Positions 1-8,423 of a stretch of DNA of 64,000 bases are shown piece after piece (the stretch's first letter is position 1; each line of letters starts with the position of its first letter). The stretch is taken from positions 1 through 64,000 of the forward strand of contig JAPPFM010000044.1 of assembly GCA_028821605.1 (NCBI GenBank), written 5' to 3'. The position numbers and the translations under genes were made by a program. The notes beneath the pieces are model-generated. The model searched no databases, was not told the DNA's origin, and saw only the letters and a list, made by a program, of their open reading frames with translations. The DNA comes from Candidatus Poribacteria bacterium. Its GTDB lineage: Bacteria; Poribacteria; WGA-4E; WGA-3G.

Positions 1-534
1 CGAATTGGAACCGAACAGTTTATCGCCAGTATCGCTGATTCACTGCGTAAAGAGAACATTATGGAAGCCGTTTCCACTTGCGAAGAAGCTGGTGGCCCGC
101 TTGCGAATGTGCTTAAAGCAGGATTGCTGCGATACAGCCAAGCCCAAATTGAGGAACGCGATATTAGCAAAGAGGAAATTCAGGAAGCTATTGAGGAAGC
201 AAGCCTCCTTGAAATCCCTGAACTCGAAAGGAACCTACCGGTTCTCGGTACAGTTGCAGTCGTTTCTCCGCTGTTTGGTTTGCTCGGAACAGTTACAGGT
301 ATGATTAGTGCGTTTACGACAATCGCACTTGAAGGTACTGGTGACCCGCAGCAGCTCGCCGGTGGTATCTCACAGGCACTTCTCACAACTGCTGCTGGCT
401 TGACAGTTGCTATTCCTTGCCTGATTTTCTTCCAACTCTTCGATAGCTGGGTTAACAGACACATGGTTGAGATCTCTCAGGTTTCTACCGAGATCGTGAA
501 CCAGCTGATTGTTGGAGAAGGCGGCGAAGCTTAG
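1..534 (+). CDS. ExbB/TolQ/MotA-family proton channel protein (5' truncated)
   Basis: The reading frame is open from base 1 to a TAG stop, so the gene begins outside the window. The visible 177 residues hold the conserved C-terminal half of the MotA/TolQ/ExbB family. There is a cytoplasmic stretch (about residues 20-75), then two hydrophobic helices around VAVVSPLFGLLGTVTGMI and the LLTTAAGLTVAIPCLIFF segment, with the Thr/Gly/Pro pattern typical of ExbB. The family forms the inner-membrane proton-conducting pentamer that energises TonB- or Tol-type envelope machines. Two ExbD genes follow at 80 and 53 bp, so this is an exbB-exbD-exbD operon. No TonB is visible here. Whether it serves TonB transport or a Tol/gliding system cannot be told from the sequence. 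Confidence 0.9.
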   Translation, partial: RIGTEQFIASIADSLRKENIMEAVSTCEEAGGPLANVLKAGLLRYSQAQIEERDISKEEIQEAIEEASLLEIPELERNLPVLGTVAVVSPLFGLLGTVTGMISAFTTIALEGTGDPQQLAGGISQALLTTAAGLTVAIPCLIFFQLFDSWVNRHMVEISQVSTEIVNQLIVGEGGEA

Positions 535-614
535 TCAGCTGAGTCTTGGAACGGAACGGGCGGGTGCTTCACTCGCCCCCTCCTAAATCTCATTAATGAG
601 AAAGGAGATTTTGA

Positions 615-1067
615 ATGGCACAAGTCAACGGAGAACAGAAATTAACGCTGCTTGCAACCAAGATTCGGGAACGCAAGCCGCCAACACTCAGTATGGCACC
701 TATGATTGACTGCGTGTTCCTGCTTTTGATCTTCTTCATGGTCTCGACAACCTTCTCGCCGATTCCAGGTCTTCGGGTGCAGCTCCCGCCACCGGGGAAA
801 CCATCACCCGATAAACCGAAAGGTCTGACCGTTCGAATCGCTAACCCGGAACCCGGTGCTGACAGAGGCACTATGGTGCTGAACGACGAGGTTGTCCAAC
901 TTGATGAAATGTTCAATAGATTCATCAATGCCCCTGAAGAAGCAACAAGCATGCTGATTATCCAATCCGAACGAGAAGTACTCCATGAACAGATCGTGCT
1001 AGTGATGGATATCGCGAAACAGGCAGGTATAGATAAAATCGGGTTCGCTATTGTTGCCAGAGACTGA
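615..1067 (+). CDS. exbD: ExbD/TolR-family biopolymer transport protein (first copy)
   Basis: 150 residues. A short cytoplasmic N-terminus ends in PPTLSMAPMIDCVFLLLIFFMVS: a single transmembrane helix (about 28-48) carrying the membrane-embedded Asp that conducts protons in ExbD/TolR. It is followed by a periplasmic domain of about 100 residues. The start is fixed by AAAGGAG 9 bases upstream of ATG. It should work with the ExbB just upstream. The second ExbD at 1121 shares the MAPMIDCVFLLLIFFMVS core but diverges after it, suggesting a heteromeric ExbD pair as in some Bacteroidetes and Proteobacteria operons. Confidence 0.9.
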   Translation: MAQVNGEQKLTLLATKIRERKPPTLSMAPMIDCVFLLLIFFMVSTTFSPIPGLRVQLPPPGKPSPDKPKGLTVRIANPEPGADRGTMVLNDEVVQLDEMFNRFINAPEEATSMLIIQSEREVLHEQIVLVMDIAKQAGIDKIGFAIVARD

Positions 1068-1120
1068 CCTCTCTTATACAGTGGCAATAGCATTTCATTC
1101 TCTACAGAAGGAGAATTCAG

Positions 1121-1543
1121 ATGGCTTTGAACATGTCTCGACGGAAGAAAACAGGCGACGATGATGACATTCCGATGGCACCAATGATCGATTGCGTGTT
1201 TTTGTTGCTCATCTTCTTCATGGTATCTGCTATCATGAAAGCTCAACCGCCTTTTACGATCACCTTACCCGATTCCGCAACGAAGCACGAATTTACACGG
1301 AAGAAGTTTAATCTCTTCATTAGCCCTGACGGACGGTTTTCGATTGATGATCAGGAGATGTTGACACTGGCAGATTTGGAGATGTTCATTTCAGCCCATG
1401 AAAATCAGATCAGCACCCTAATTATCAAGGCAGATAAGCGTGCAAAACACGGTATCGTCATTGACATAGTAGAACGAGCGAAACAACGCTCCAGTAAAAC
1501 GGAGGGGCTTGAAATCGCTTTCGCGGTCTCGGAAGAAGACTGA
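1121..1543 (+). CDS. exbD: ExbD/TolR-family biopolymer transport protein (second copy)
   Basis: 140 residues. After a basic, Asp-rich N-terminus (RRKKTGDDDDIPMAP) comes the ExbD transmembrane helix with its conserved Asp (MIDCVFLLLIFFMVSAIM), then a periplasmic domain. AGAAGGAG lies 8 bases before ATG. It is the last gene of the ExbB/ExbD/ExbD operon and is followed within 30 bp by a rho-independent terminator. The soluble domain is unlike that of the first ExbD, so the two are old paralogues rather than a recent duplication. Confidence 0.9.
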   Translation: MALNMSRRKKTGDDDDIPMAPMIDCVFLLLIFFMVSAIMKAQPPFTITLPDSATKHEFTRKKFNLFISPDGRFSIDDQEMLTLADLEMFISAHENQISTLIIKADKRAKHGIVIDIVERAKQRSSKTEGLEIAFAVSEED

Positions 1544-1564
1544 GGACTGCACGATGCAGTTAAC

Positions 1565-1593
1565 AAAAAAGGCAGCTTCGGCTGCCTTTTTTT
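1565..1593 (+). terminator. Rho-independent terminator of the exb operon
   Basis: A perfect 6-bp stem GGCAGC/GCTGCC (1571-1586) closes a stable TTCG tetraloop and is followed by seven T residues. It is preceded by six A residues, so it could also stop transcripts on the other strand. It lies 27 bp after the last exbD stop codon. Confidence 0.9.
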
Positions 1594-1607
1594 GTCTCAT
1601 ACGGAAG

Positions 1608-1659
1608 GGCGAGGTTACTAGGGGAAACACCCAAGCAAAACACCTCGCCAGCGGTAGTG
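1608..1659. repeat. GCGAGG palindromic repeat, copy with enlarged loop
   Basis: Arms GGCGAGGT (1608-1615) and ACCTCGCC (1642-1649), then AGCGGTAGTG. In other copies the spacer is about 7 nt; here it is 26 nt, so a short insertion seems to have entered the loop. See copies at 1682, 8253, 8307, 9813 and a partial one at 46432. Confidence 0.7.
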
Positions 1660-1681
1660 CGGAGAAAGTGGTAGTGGGAAA

Positions 1682-1709
1682 GGCGAGGTTACAAACATCG
1701 CCAGCGGTA
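1682..1709. repeat. GCGAGG palindromic repeat
   Basis: GGCGAGG, then TTACAAA, then CATCGCC (one mismatch to the consensus CCTCGCC), then AGCGGTA. It abuts the stop codon of gltB, where it could act as a 3' stabilising hairpin. It lies 22 bp after the previous copy. Confidence 0.75.
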
Positions 1710-1710
1710 T

Positions 1711-4700
1711 TTAACGTTTTCGCGCTCTCCGTGATGCAGCTCTTCGTTTAAGTTTAACAGGTGCGGGAAGAGGTGGCGGTGGCGGTGTCACAACTTTCCA
1801 AAAGTGTGGCAGGAAGTCCTCCCAATTGGTGAGAATGTCTTCAGCGTGTTCACTGCCAGTGTATGTCGCGTGATTCTGTATAAGTGCCAGCAAATTTTTA
1901 ATATCCGTTTCACCGGTCACTTTTTCCAGTTTTACCCAATCTGAGTTGTACTTTTTCTCGAATTGCTCTTCCTTGTCAAGGACATAAGCGGTACCGCCCG
2001 TCATCCCTGCTCCAAAGTTTCTACCTGTTTCACCCAGAATTACGACGGTTCCCGCGGTCATGTATTCACACCCATGGTCTCCAACGCCTTCCACAACAGC
2101 AGTGGCACCACTATTTCGGACACAGAACCGCTCACCGGCTCTGCCTGCTGCATAAAGCGCACCATCTGTAGCACCATACAACACCGTATTTCCGATGATT
2201 GTATTTTCATAAGTTTCAAACGGTGCGGTTGACGCGGGTTTGATAATCAGTTCTCCACCCGCCAGACCTTTACCTACATAGTCATTGGCTTCTCCCATCA
2301 ACACCAATTGCACACCGCTGATACAGAAAGCACCGAAACTTTGCCCGGCACTGCCCTTAAAGTTGCACTGAATCGTTCTGTCAGGCAAGCCAGCATCGCC
2401 ATAGCATACAGCGATTTCACCGGATAACTTCGCTCCCACTGTGCGGTGTGTATTCTGGATAGGATAGGAGAGTTGGATTGAGGTTTTCTGCGCGATTGCT
2501 TCCTCTGCGTCCTCCAAAATCTGATCATCAAGAGAAACGCCATCTCGATCATTTCGTTCCTGCAGGTGATAACGGGGTTGTGTTCCAGTTGGATCCGCAG
2601 GCATCAGGATCTCACTCAAGTCCAGCGTGTCCGCTTTCGGGTAATCTGCTAAATCGACGGGTTGAAGCAATTCCGGACGCCCAATAATGTCGTTCAAACT
2701 TCGGTGTCCAAGGTTAGCAAGAATGGCTCGGACCTCGTTTGCAACACCGAGCATGAAATTTACAACCATTTCAGGAGTACCGGGATATTTCGCACGGAGT
2801 GCTGGATCTTGCGTAGCGACACCGACTGGACAGGTATTTAAGTGGCACTGACGCGCCATCACACATCCCGTTGCGACCATTGCTATCGTCCCAAAGCCAT
2901 ATTCTTCTGCTCCCAGCATCGCAGCGATGACAATATCACGTCCAGAACGCATCCCGCCATCCGCCCGTAATACCACACGATCTCGCAATTCATTTTCTAC
3001 GAGTGAGCGCTGTGTTTCCGCGATTCCAAGTTCCCACGGAGTGCCCGCGTTTTTAATGGAACTAAGCGGGGAGGCACCGGTGCCCCCTTCATGTCCGCTG
3101 ACTTGGATGACATCAGCGTAGCCCTTTGCTACTCCCGATGCAATCGTTCCAACCAGAAATTCGGATACCAGTTTCACAGCGACCTTGGCGCGCGGATTCG
3201 CTTGCTTCAGATCATAGATGAGCTGCGCTAAATCCTCAATAGAATAGATATCATGATGCGGGGGCGGCGAGATGAGCGGCACGCCCGGTACGGAGTGTCG
3301 AATAGAAGCAATTTCGGCTGTTACCTTATGTCCTGGAATCTGTCCACCCTCTCCCGGTTTCGAGCCTTGCGCCATCTTGATTTCCAATTCCTTCGCTGAA
3401 GCGAGGTAGGTCGGGGTCACACCGAAGCGTCCAGATGCCACCTGTTTGATAGCACTGGAGGCAAGGTCGCCGTTGGGTTGTGGCTTGAAGCGTGCGCTAC
3501 TTTCACCGCCTTCTCCACTTCCCGATTTCGCGCCGAGGCGATTCATCGCTACTGCTAAGGTCTCATGTGTCTCACGACTTAACGCCCCGAACGACATACT
3601 ACCGGTTGTAAAACGCCGAACAATATCTTCGGCTGGCTCTACCTCCTCAATCGGGATGGGAGTGCTGGGTTTGAAGGCGAGGAGGTCTCGTAGACTGGAG
3701 GGTTCTCCTTCTTCAATAGCGGCAACGTATTTCTCATAATCCTCCGACTCACCTCCCTTGACAAACTTGTGAAGTGATTTAAACACCGCCGGATTGAACG
3801 CATGGAATTCGCCGTTTCTACGGAATCGAAAATAACCTGCCTCTTCCAGTGATATATCGCCATCGCTTCCGGAAAATGCTTTTGCATGGAAGTGGAGCGT
3901 CTCCGCGGCAATTTCATCAAACCCGATGCCGCTTAAGCGCGAGGTTGTGCCCGTAAAGCACTTATCAATGACCGTTGCATTAATACCGAGTGCCTCAAAA
4001 ATCTGAGCACCGCGGTAACTGGACACTGTTGAGATCCCCATTTTTGCCATGATTTTCAGGATCCCTTTTTCGACGGTTTCTTTATAGGTTTCAATGGCTT
4101 TCGGTGTTGTGAGTTCCTCTTCAAATTCACCATCCTCGACAAGTTGAGCAATCGTTGAGAACGCGAGATAAGGATTGATTGCACCTGCTCCGTAACCGAG
4201 GAGAACGGCGAAATGGTGTTCTTCTCTCGCATCTCCTGTTTCGGCGATGAGGCTTGCCCGCATCCGCTTTCCTTCTCGAATCAGATGGTGATGGACAGCC
4301 CCAACAGCAAGTGCCATCGGAATTGGTGCGGTATCAGGACCAACATCTTTGTCGCTTAGCACAAGCAGGGTTTTCCCAGCATCAACTGCCTCAGAGGCAC
4401 GTTGGCACAATTCTTCCAGTGCGGTTCCTAAGCCTTGTTTGCCAGAGGCTACCGGGAAGCACACGGAGAGTGTTGCTATCTGAAAATCGGGTATATCAAG
4501 ATCTCGTAACGCTTGTAAATCCTCATTTGTCAAGACGGGTGAGGACAACCGAATGAGCCGCGCATGTGCTGGTGTCTCTGTAAGTAAACTGTACCGCCGC
4601 CCAAGGTAAGTTGTGAGCGACATCACCAAGCGTTCCCGGATTGAGTCAATGGGTGGATTTGTAACCTGTGCGAAACGTTGCTTAAAATAATTGTAGAGCG

Positions 4701-6207
4701 ATCGGGGATTCCGAGAAATCACAGCGGGTGGTGTGTCGTCACCCATTGAACCGACTGCTTCTTTTGCCTGTGTTACCATCGGCTTGATAAATCGTTCTAC
4801 ATCCTCAATCATATAGCCGAAAGCCTTCTGGTATGTCGCCAGCTGCTCAGGAGTGGTATCTATCGTTACGCTTGAATCGGTTTTTTCGGTTGGGAGTGTT
4901 ACGATACCCTTCTTTACCCACTCAGCATAAGGTTTCCGTTTCGCAACGTTATGTTTAATCTCTGAATCTTTTATTAATTTTCCTTGGGCTGTATCGACGG
5001 CTATCATCTGCCCAGGTCCTAAACGTCCTTTCTCTACGACCCCACTATCATCAAGTCCAATGATACCAACCTCGGATCCCATGACAACGGTTCCGTCTTC
5101 TGTGACTTTATAGCGTGCGGGTCGTAGTCCATTTCTATCCAGACTTGCACCGACGATAACACCGTCTGTAAACGCGACCGCTGCGGGTCCGTCCCAAGGT
5201 TCACTGACACATGAAAGGTATTCATAGCAGTTTTTCAACACGTCCGGCATATCTGGAATCTGCTCATACGCTTCAGGAATCAGACACATCATAGCATGTA
5301 GGATATCACGACCAGAGTGTGTTAGCAACTCTAAGACGTTATCCAAGCTCATTGAATCACTTCCGTGTTGGTTGATAATTGGGACGAGTTTCTGGATATG
5401 TTCGTTCCAGAGGGGGGACTGCAAGTCGGCTTCGCGCGCCCTCATCCAATTGCGATTGCCCATCAAGGTGTTGATTTCACCGTTGTGTGCGAGCGTATGA
5501 AAGGGTTGCGCAAGCATCCACGTGGACGAGGTATTGGTGCTGTAGCGTTGGTGGAAGACAGCAAGTGCTGCCTGAAAATCTGGATCCCTTAGATCTGGAT
5601 AAAAGTGATCAAGTTGGGGTGCTACCAGCAATCCCTTATAGACAACGGTTCGATGCGAAAAAGAGGCGATATGGAATTCATCAAGTCCAGCCGCCGCGAC
5701 CCGGTGTTCCAACTCTTTGCATATCAGATACAAACGTTGTTCAAAAGCATCATCGGTAAGTTGTTCTGGACGTCCTACCAATACCTGTTGAATCTCCGGC
5801 AGTGTTTCCAGTGCCTTAGCACCGAGTGCGGAAAGATCCTGAGGGACCGAACGCCATCCGAGAAGGGGAACACCGTAGTGTTGTAGTGTCTTTTCAACGA
5901 TCGCGCGTCCCCGATCCTGAGCGTCCTTGTCATGCCTTGGCAGGAAAATCATCCCGACACCCATGTCATTTATCGAATTCAGGTGGACTCCAAGCTTCTC
6001 AAGTGCTTTTTGAAATATTTTCTCCGGAATTTGTGTTAGAATACCTGCTCCGTCGCCTGTCTTTGCATCAGCCGCTACGGCACCTCGGTGCGTCAGATTT
6101 GTGACCGCTTGCGTTGCCATCTTAATAATCTCATGACTCCGACTTCCGAAGCGGTTCGCAACAAAACCAACGCCACAGGCATCTTTTTCTCTTAAATCAT
6201 TATACAT
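1711..6207 (-). CDS. gltB: Glutamate synthase large (alpha) subunit
   Basis: 1498 residues, the usual length. GltB makes two glutamates from glutamine and 2-oxoglutarate. The class II glutaminase nucleophile is Cys11 (KDACGVGF); mature enzyme normally starts there, so a 10-residue propeptide is expected. Order of domains: glutaminase (about 11-430), central domain (about 460-760), FMN/2-oxoglutarate barrel (about 830-1200) with the 3Fe-4S cysteines in GCVMARQCHLNTCPVG, and the GXGXG beta-helix (about 1240-1430). The last 25 residues are a proline run plus a very basic tail (RRAASRRARKR), which is unusual. No gltD is present in the window. Start ATG has a weak GGAG 13 bases upstream; a near-consensus promoter lies about 370 bp further up. 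Confidence 0.96.
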   Translation of the reverse strand: MYNDLREKDACGVGFVANRFGSRSHEIIKMATQAVTNLTHRGAVAADAKTGDGAGILTQIPEKIFQKALEKLGVHLNSINDMGVGMIFLPRHDKDAQDRGRAIVEKTLQHYGVPLLGWRSVPQDLSALGAKALETLPEIQQVLVGRPEQLTDDAFEQRLYLICKELEHRVAAAGLDEFHIASFSHRTVVYKGLLVAPQLDHFYPDLRDPDFQAALAVFHQRYSTNTSSTWMLAQPFHTLAHNGEINTLMGNRNWMRAREADLQSPLWNEHIQKLVPIINQHGSDSMSLDNVLELLTHSGRDILHAMMCLIPEAYEQIPDMPDVLKNCYEYLSCVSEPWDGPAAVAFTDGVIVGASLDRNGLRPARYKVTEDGTVVMGSEVGIIGLDDSGVVEKGRLGPGQMIAVDTAQGKLIKDSEIKHNVAKRKPYAEWVKKGIVTLPTEKTDSSVTIDTTPEQLATYQKAFGYMIEDVERFIKPMVTQAKEAVGSMGDDTPPAVISRNPRSLYNYFKQRFAQVTNPPIDSIRERLVMSLTTYLGRRYSLLTETPAHARLIRLSSPVLTNEDLQALRDLDIPDFQIATLSVCFPVASGKQGLGTALEELCQRASEAVDAGKTLLVLSDKDVGPDTAPIPMALAVGAVHHHLIREGKRMRASLIAETGDAREEHHFAVLLGYGAGAINPYLAFSTIAQLVEDGEFEEELTTPKAIETYKETVEKGILKIMAKMGISTVSSYRGAQIFEALGINATVIDKCFTGTTSRLSGIGFDEIAAETLHFHAKAFSGSDGDISLEEAGYFRFRRNGEFHAFNPAVFKSLHKFVKGGESEDYEKYVAAIEEGEPSSLRDLLAFKPSTPIPIEEVEPAEDIVRRFTTGSMSFGALSRETHETLAVAMNRLGAKSGSGEGGESSARFKPQPNGDLASSAIKQVASGRFGVTPTYLASAKELEIKMAQGSKPGEGGQIPGHKVTAEIASIRHSVPGVPLISPPPHHDIYSIEDLAQLIYDLKQANPRAKVAVKLVSEFLVGTIASGVAKGYADVIQVSGHEGGTGASPLSSIKNAGTPWELGIAETQRSLVENELRDRVVLRADGGMRSGRDIVIAAMLGAEEYGFGTIAMVATGCVMARQCHLNTCPVGVATQDPALRAKYPGTPEMVVNFMLGVANEVRAILANLGHRSLNDIIGRPELLQPVDLADYPKADTLDLSEILMPADPTGTQPRYHLQERNDRDGVSLDDQILEDAEEAIAQKTSIQLSYPIQNTHRTVGAKLSGEIAVCYGDAGLPDRTIQCNFKGSAGQSFGAFCISGVQLVLMGEANDYVGKGLAGGELIIKPASTAPFETYENTIIGNTVLYGATDGALYAAGRAGERFCVRNSGATAVVEGVGDHGCEYMTAGTVVILGETGRNFGAGMTGGTAYVLDKEEQFEKKYNSDWVKLEKVTGETDIKNLLALIQNHATYTGSEHAEDILTNWEDFLPHFWKVVTPPPPPLPAPVKLKRRAASRRARKR

Positions 6208-6584
6208 TTGTAAATTGACTCTCCATACATCCTTCTATAATTTCTTTTGCATTGGCATTGTAGAGCGACCGCTCCATTCCACGTGATTCCATCTTTAATC
6301 TGCCGAGCGAGGTTTGCGTGCCTTAACCCCACCCTTTTCTCAAAGGTACAAACGAGCGAAAAACGGACTTCGCTTTCAAGGGCTGGATAGGGTGTTTCGC
6401 ACGGCTTAAATCGGACGCTGACTACTCGTATCCTGCCAGAGGTAGCGCGCCCCAAGGCAAGAGAGCCTTTGGAATCAACGGCGATCCGCGATCGCGTCAA
6501 CGATGATTCGCGACCGGTTTGGCGGGCTTACATGCTTCGGTTCGGTTCTCAATCTTTGAGCCAAAACCATCTGCTATTCTTAAT
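6208..6584 (-). other. Long untranslated leader of gltB
   Basis: No convincing gene here. Between the promoter at 6585-6613 and the gltB start lie about 370 nt. The leader is GC-rich, with many short inverted repeats such as GGCTCAA/TTGAG near 6551-6570 and CGCGATCGCG near 6487. A 102-codon open frame crosses it but has no Shine-Dalgarno site and no recognisable domain. A structured regulatory leader is possible. Confidence 0.4.
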
Positions 6585-6613
6585 ATTATACTTTAATCTA
6601 AACTAAAAGTCAA
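6585..6613 (-). promoter_or_regulatory. Sigma70-type promoter for gltB
   Basis: On the minus strand, TTGACT, 17-bp spacer, TATAAT. This is one of the best matches in the window. It faces gltB, with no other gene between. Confidence 0.75.
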
Positions 6614-6754
6614 GAAATTCCCTAAACTGAGCCTTGCTACTTTCTCGCCAATCCACTATAGCATAAGCGACTGCTTTTGTCAAATTTAGCGACAAGGAGG
6701 TTGAAAAAGGGCATCTCTGAACTGAGATTTATGGGATTTAGGAATTATAAGGAG

Positions 6755-6774
6755 GTGTAAATATTTTGTCAATA
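6755..6774. repeat. 20-nt repeated motif (copy 1)
   Basis: GTGTAAATATTTTGTCAATA occurs here and, without any mismatch, at 58074-58093. Both copies sit in gene-free regions and both are preceded by a GG-rich stretch. The region 6614-6987 holds no gene. Confidence 0.6.
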
Positions 6775-6913
6775 TACCATAGTCAAAAAGAGTTTTTAAT
6801 CTTTTTCCTAATGAAAATGTAAAAAATTTACCATTTACTATTAACTTTTTGAGTTTCATCCTTATAAGTAATATAGTGGATATTTGTCTGTATCATTATG
6901 CAAAATTTCATGT

Positions 6914-6957
6914 CCCGTCTATAAGGGAAACCGAAGGTACATTTTTCGGTTGACGGG
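6914..6957 (+). promoter_or_regulatory. Leader hairpin before the STAS gene
   Basis: Two-tier stem: CCCGTC (6914-6919) pairs with GACGGG (6952-6957), and AACCGAA (6929-6935) pairs with TTCGGTT (6945-6951), with a 9-nt one-sided bulge. It ends about 20 bp before the AAAGGAG ribosome site of the STAS gene, so it could modulate translation or be a processing site. Confidence 0.5.
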
Positions 6958-6987
6958 CTCCGAAAAAAAATAATAAAGGAGAAACCC

Positions 6988-7335
6988 ATGAAAACGATGA
7001 TGCGTCTGAAAGATGGTATTCCGATTTTGGAACCCCACGGTAAAATTGTCGGTCCTGCGGTATCGGAATTGCGAGAGAAACTCGCGTTAGAGTTATTAGA
7101 CGCTTCCCATACGCCCTGCTTTCTTATCAATTTCGAGCACGTTCACAAGATAGATAGTTCGGGTCTCGGCATGCTGGTAAATGTGCATGTTATCGCGGCG
7201 CAGATGAAAAGTCGTATCGGTATTATCAATGTGGGGCGACACATTAAGAGTTTCCTCGTCCTAAGTCGGCTGATGAATATTTTTGAACATTTTGAGAGCG
7301 AGGATGCTGCGATTTCGGCACTCACCAGCGATTGA
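6988..7335 (+). CDS. STAS-domain anti-sigma factor antagonist (RsbV/SpoIIAA-like)
   Basis: 115 residues, a single STAS domain. The phosphorylatable serine motif DSSGLG is intact (about residues 56-61). In partner-switching systems the unphosphorylated antagonist binds an RsbW-type kinase and frees the sigma factor. It is closely similar to the product at 22696-23043 (shared INVG, R-L-x-x-IFEHF and EDAAISAL blocks), so these are paralogues. AAAGGAG is 9 bases upstream of ATG. The next gene downstream encodes a sigma-like protein, which is a natural target for such a system, though a separate promoter lies between them. Confidence 0.9.
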   Translation: MKTMMRLKDGIPILEPHGKIVGPAVSELREKLALELLDASHTPCFLINFEHVHKIDSSGLGMLVNVHVIAAQMKSRIGIINVGRHIKSFLVLSRLMNIFEHFESEDAAISALTSD

Positions 7336-7372
7336 GGCAGAGAAACCGTTTTGAAAGATTTTGAAATTCACA

Positions 7373-7401
7373 TTGATTTTTCTCGTTAAAAATTATAGAA
7401 T
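7373..7401 (+). promoter_or_regulatory. Promoter for the sigma-like gene
   Basis: TTGATT, 17-bp spacer, TAGAAT. The same hexamers and spacing occur at 16445-16473 before the STAS/RsbW pair. Confidence 0.5.
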
Positions 7402-7500
7402 AGATAAACGGTCAATGGATTTTGATAGTGGCACGACAAATGCCTGCTGTCAAGGTAGCATATCGCACGTCAAGGACTTGTTTTCATGGAGGGCAAATTC

Positions 7501-8151
7501 ATGAAATTGAGATGTCAATTGAAAGGCATAAAATGCCCACGTTATAAGCATCATGGGGTTTTCCATCCTGATGACGAAACGGTAAAACGACTGCTGCCGG
7601 ATTTGAATTGGTGTGCTAACTGTATGGCGTATGCCACCCCGCAGTGCCCTGATATCCGGGATGATTTGCTGCAGATTGCCTCCATTGTCCTCGTCGAAAA
7701 GGGACCTGGGTTCAATTCGACACATCAGAGTGGGGCGAGTTTTGGCACCTTCATCCGCCCACAAATCTGTGGAATTTTGAAGAACGCAAAAGAGAAGGAA
7801 CTCTTACACAGTAGGCGTGAACTGCCGCATGTTGATGCAGGGTGGAATTTGCACGGAGATGTGGATGCTGAAGCTGATCAGGATGTCGGATGGTTGCACG
7901 AGGTTTCAGACTTGAACTCCGAATTTGAGGATGAACTCGTGCAAGACATCAGTTTTCAGGAGACCTTACCGGAACTCCTACAAACGTTGACGGCGCGTGA
8001 ACGCGACGTTTTCTCTTGCCTTCGTGAGAATCAGCAGAATCACGAAATTGCTGAGACGTTGAAACTTTCTGCAGCGCGCGTCAGCCAACTGGTGAAACGG
8101 GTAACGCTGAAACTGACACAGGCGGGACAAAGGCTCGGTCTCGCAGAATAA
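7501..8151 (+). CDS. Sigma-70-family-like protein with Cys-rich N-terminus
   Basis: 216 residues. The C-terminal 60 residues form a sigma region 4 helix-turn-helix (LTARERDVFSCLRENQQNHE, then IAETLKLSAARVSQLVKR), which recognises -35 elements. The middle (FGTFIRPQICGILKNAKEKE) resembles the end of sigma region 2/3 in type III sigma factors. The first 50 residues carry five cysteines (5, 12, 38, 41, 49) and a His pair, which could bind a metal; this is unusual for a sigma factor. An ATG 15 bp upstream is possible, but GGAGG sits 9 bases before the ATG at 7501, so I chose that. The STAS gene lies immediately upstream. Regions 1 and 2 are poorly conserved, so activity as a full sigma factor is unproven. 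Confidence 0.7.
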   Translation: MKLRCQLKGIKCPRYKHHGVFHPDDETVKRLLPDLNWCANCMAYATPQCPDIRDDLLQIASIVLVEKGPGFNSTHQSGASFGTFIRPQICGILKNAKEKELLHSRRELPHVDAGWNLHGDVDAEADQDVGWLHEVSDLNSEFEDELVQDISFQETLPELLQTLTARERDVFSCLRENQQNHEIAETLKLSAARVSQLVKRVTLKLTQAGQRLGLAE

Positions 8152-8199
8152 CTATTTTTGGAGGCACTCTCTTGGACATAACTACATTTCAAAGGTAGC

Positions 8200-8250
8200 G
8201 GCGATTGTGGATACCAGTTTAATCTGGAACGCAATCGCCTTTTTTATTTT
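8200..8250 (+). terminator. Rho-independent terminator of the sigma-like gene
   Basis: Outer stem GGCGATTG/CAATCGCC (8200-8207 and 8232-8239) encloses a smaller CCAG/CTGG hairpin, followed by a run of T residues. Confidence 0.8.
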
Positions 8251-8252
8251 AA

Positions 8253-8279
8253 GGCGAGGATACAATCCTCGCCAGCAGC
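8253..8279. repeat. GCGAGG palindromic repeat
   Basis: Arms GGCGAGGAT and ATCCTCGCC around ACA, followed by AGCAGC. It directly follows the terminator. A near-identical copy lies 27 bp downstream. Confidence 0.75.
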
Positions 8280-8306
8280 GAGCAGAGCACTACTCACATT
8301 TATGAA

Positions 8307-8334
8307 GGCGAGGATACAATCCTCGCCAGCAGCG
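8307..8334. repeat. GCGAGG palindromic repeat
   Basis: Same arms as the copy at 8253 (GGCGAGGAT/ATCCTCGCC), then AGCAGCGG. The pair is separated by sequence containing ACTACTCAC; a GCTACTCAC follows this copy, so the duplicated unit is about 54 bp. Confidence 0.75.
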
Positions 8335-8364
8335 GTGAGAGTGCTACTCACTGGGAATTTGAGT

Positions 8365-8394
8365 TTGACAGCCCTCCGACCTTTGTGATAAAAT
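8365..8394 (+). promoter_or_regulatory. Promoter for lpd
   Basis: TTGACA, 18-bp spacer, TAAAAT. Transcription would start near 8401, which supports ATG 8424 rather than any start further upstream as the lpd start. Confidence 0.65.
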
Positions 8395-8423
8395 TCAATT
8401 CATCTTACAAAACAGGAGCAATC

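Noticed and set aside
593-1246. 217-codon minus-strand frame across both exbD genes
   Set aside because: It is antisense to two clear ExbD genes with good ribosome sites, and has no domain or ribosome site of its own.
6192-6500. 102-codon minus-strand frame in the gltB leader
   Set aside because: No Shine-Dalgarno site, TTG start, overlaps the gltB start, and the translation shows no family pattern.
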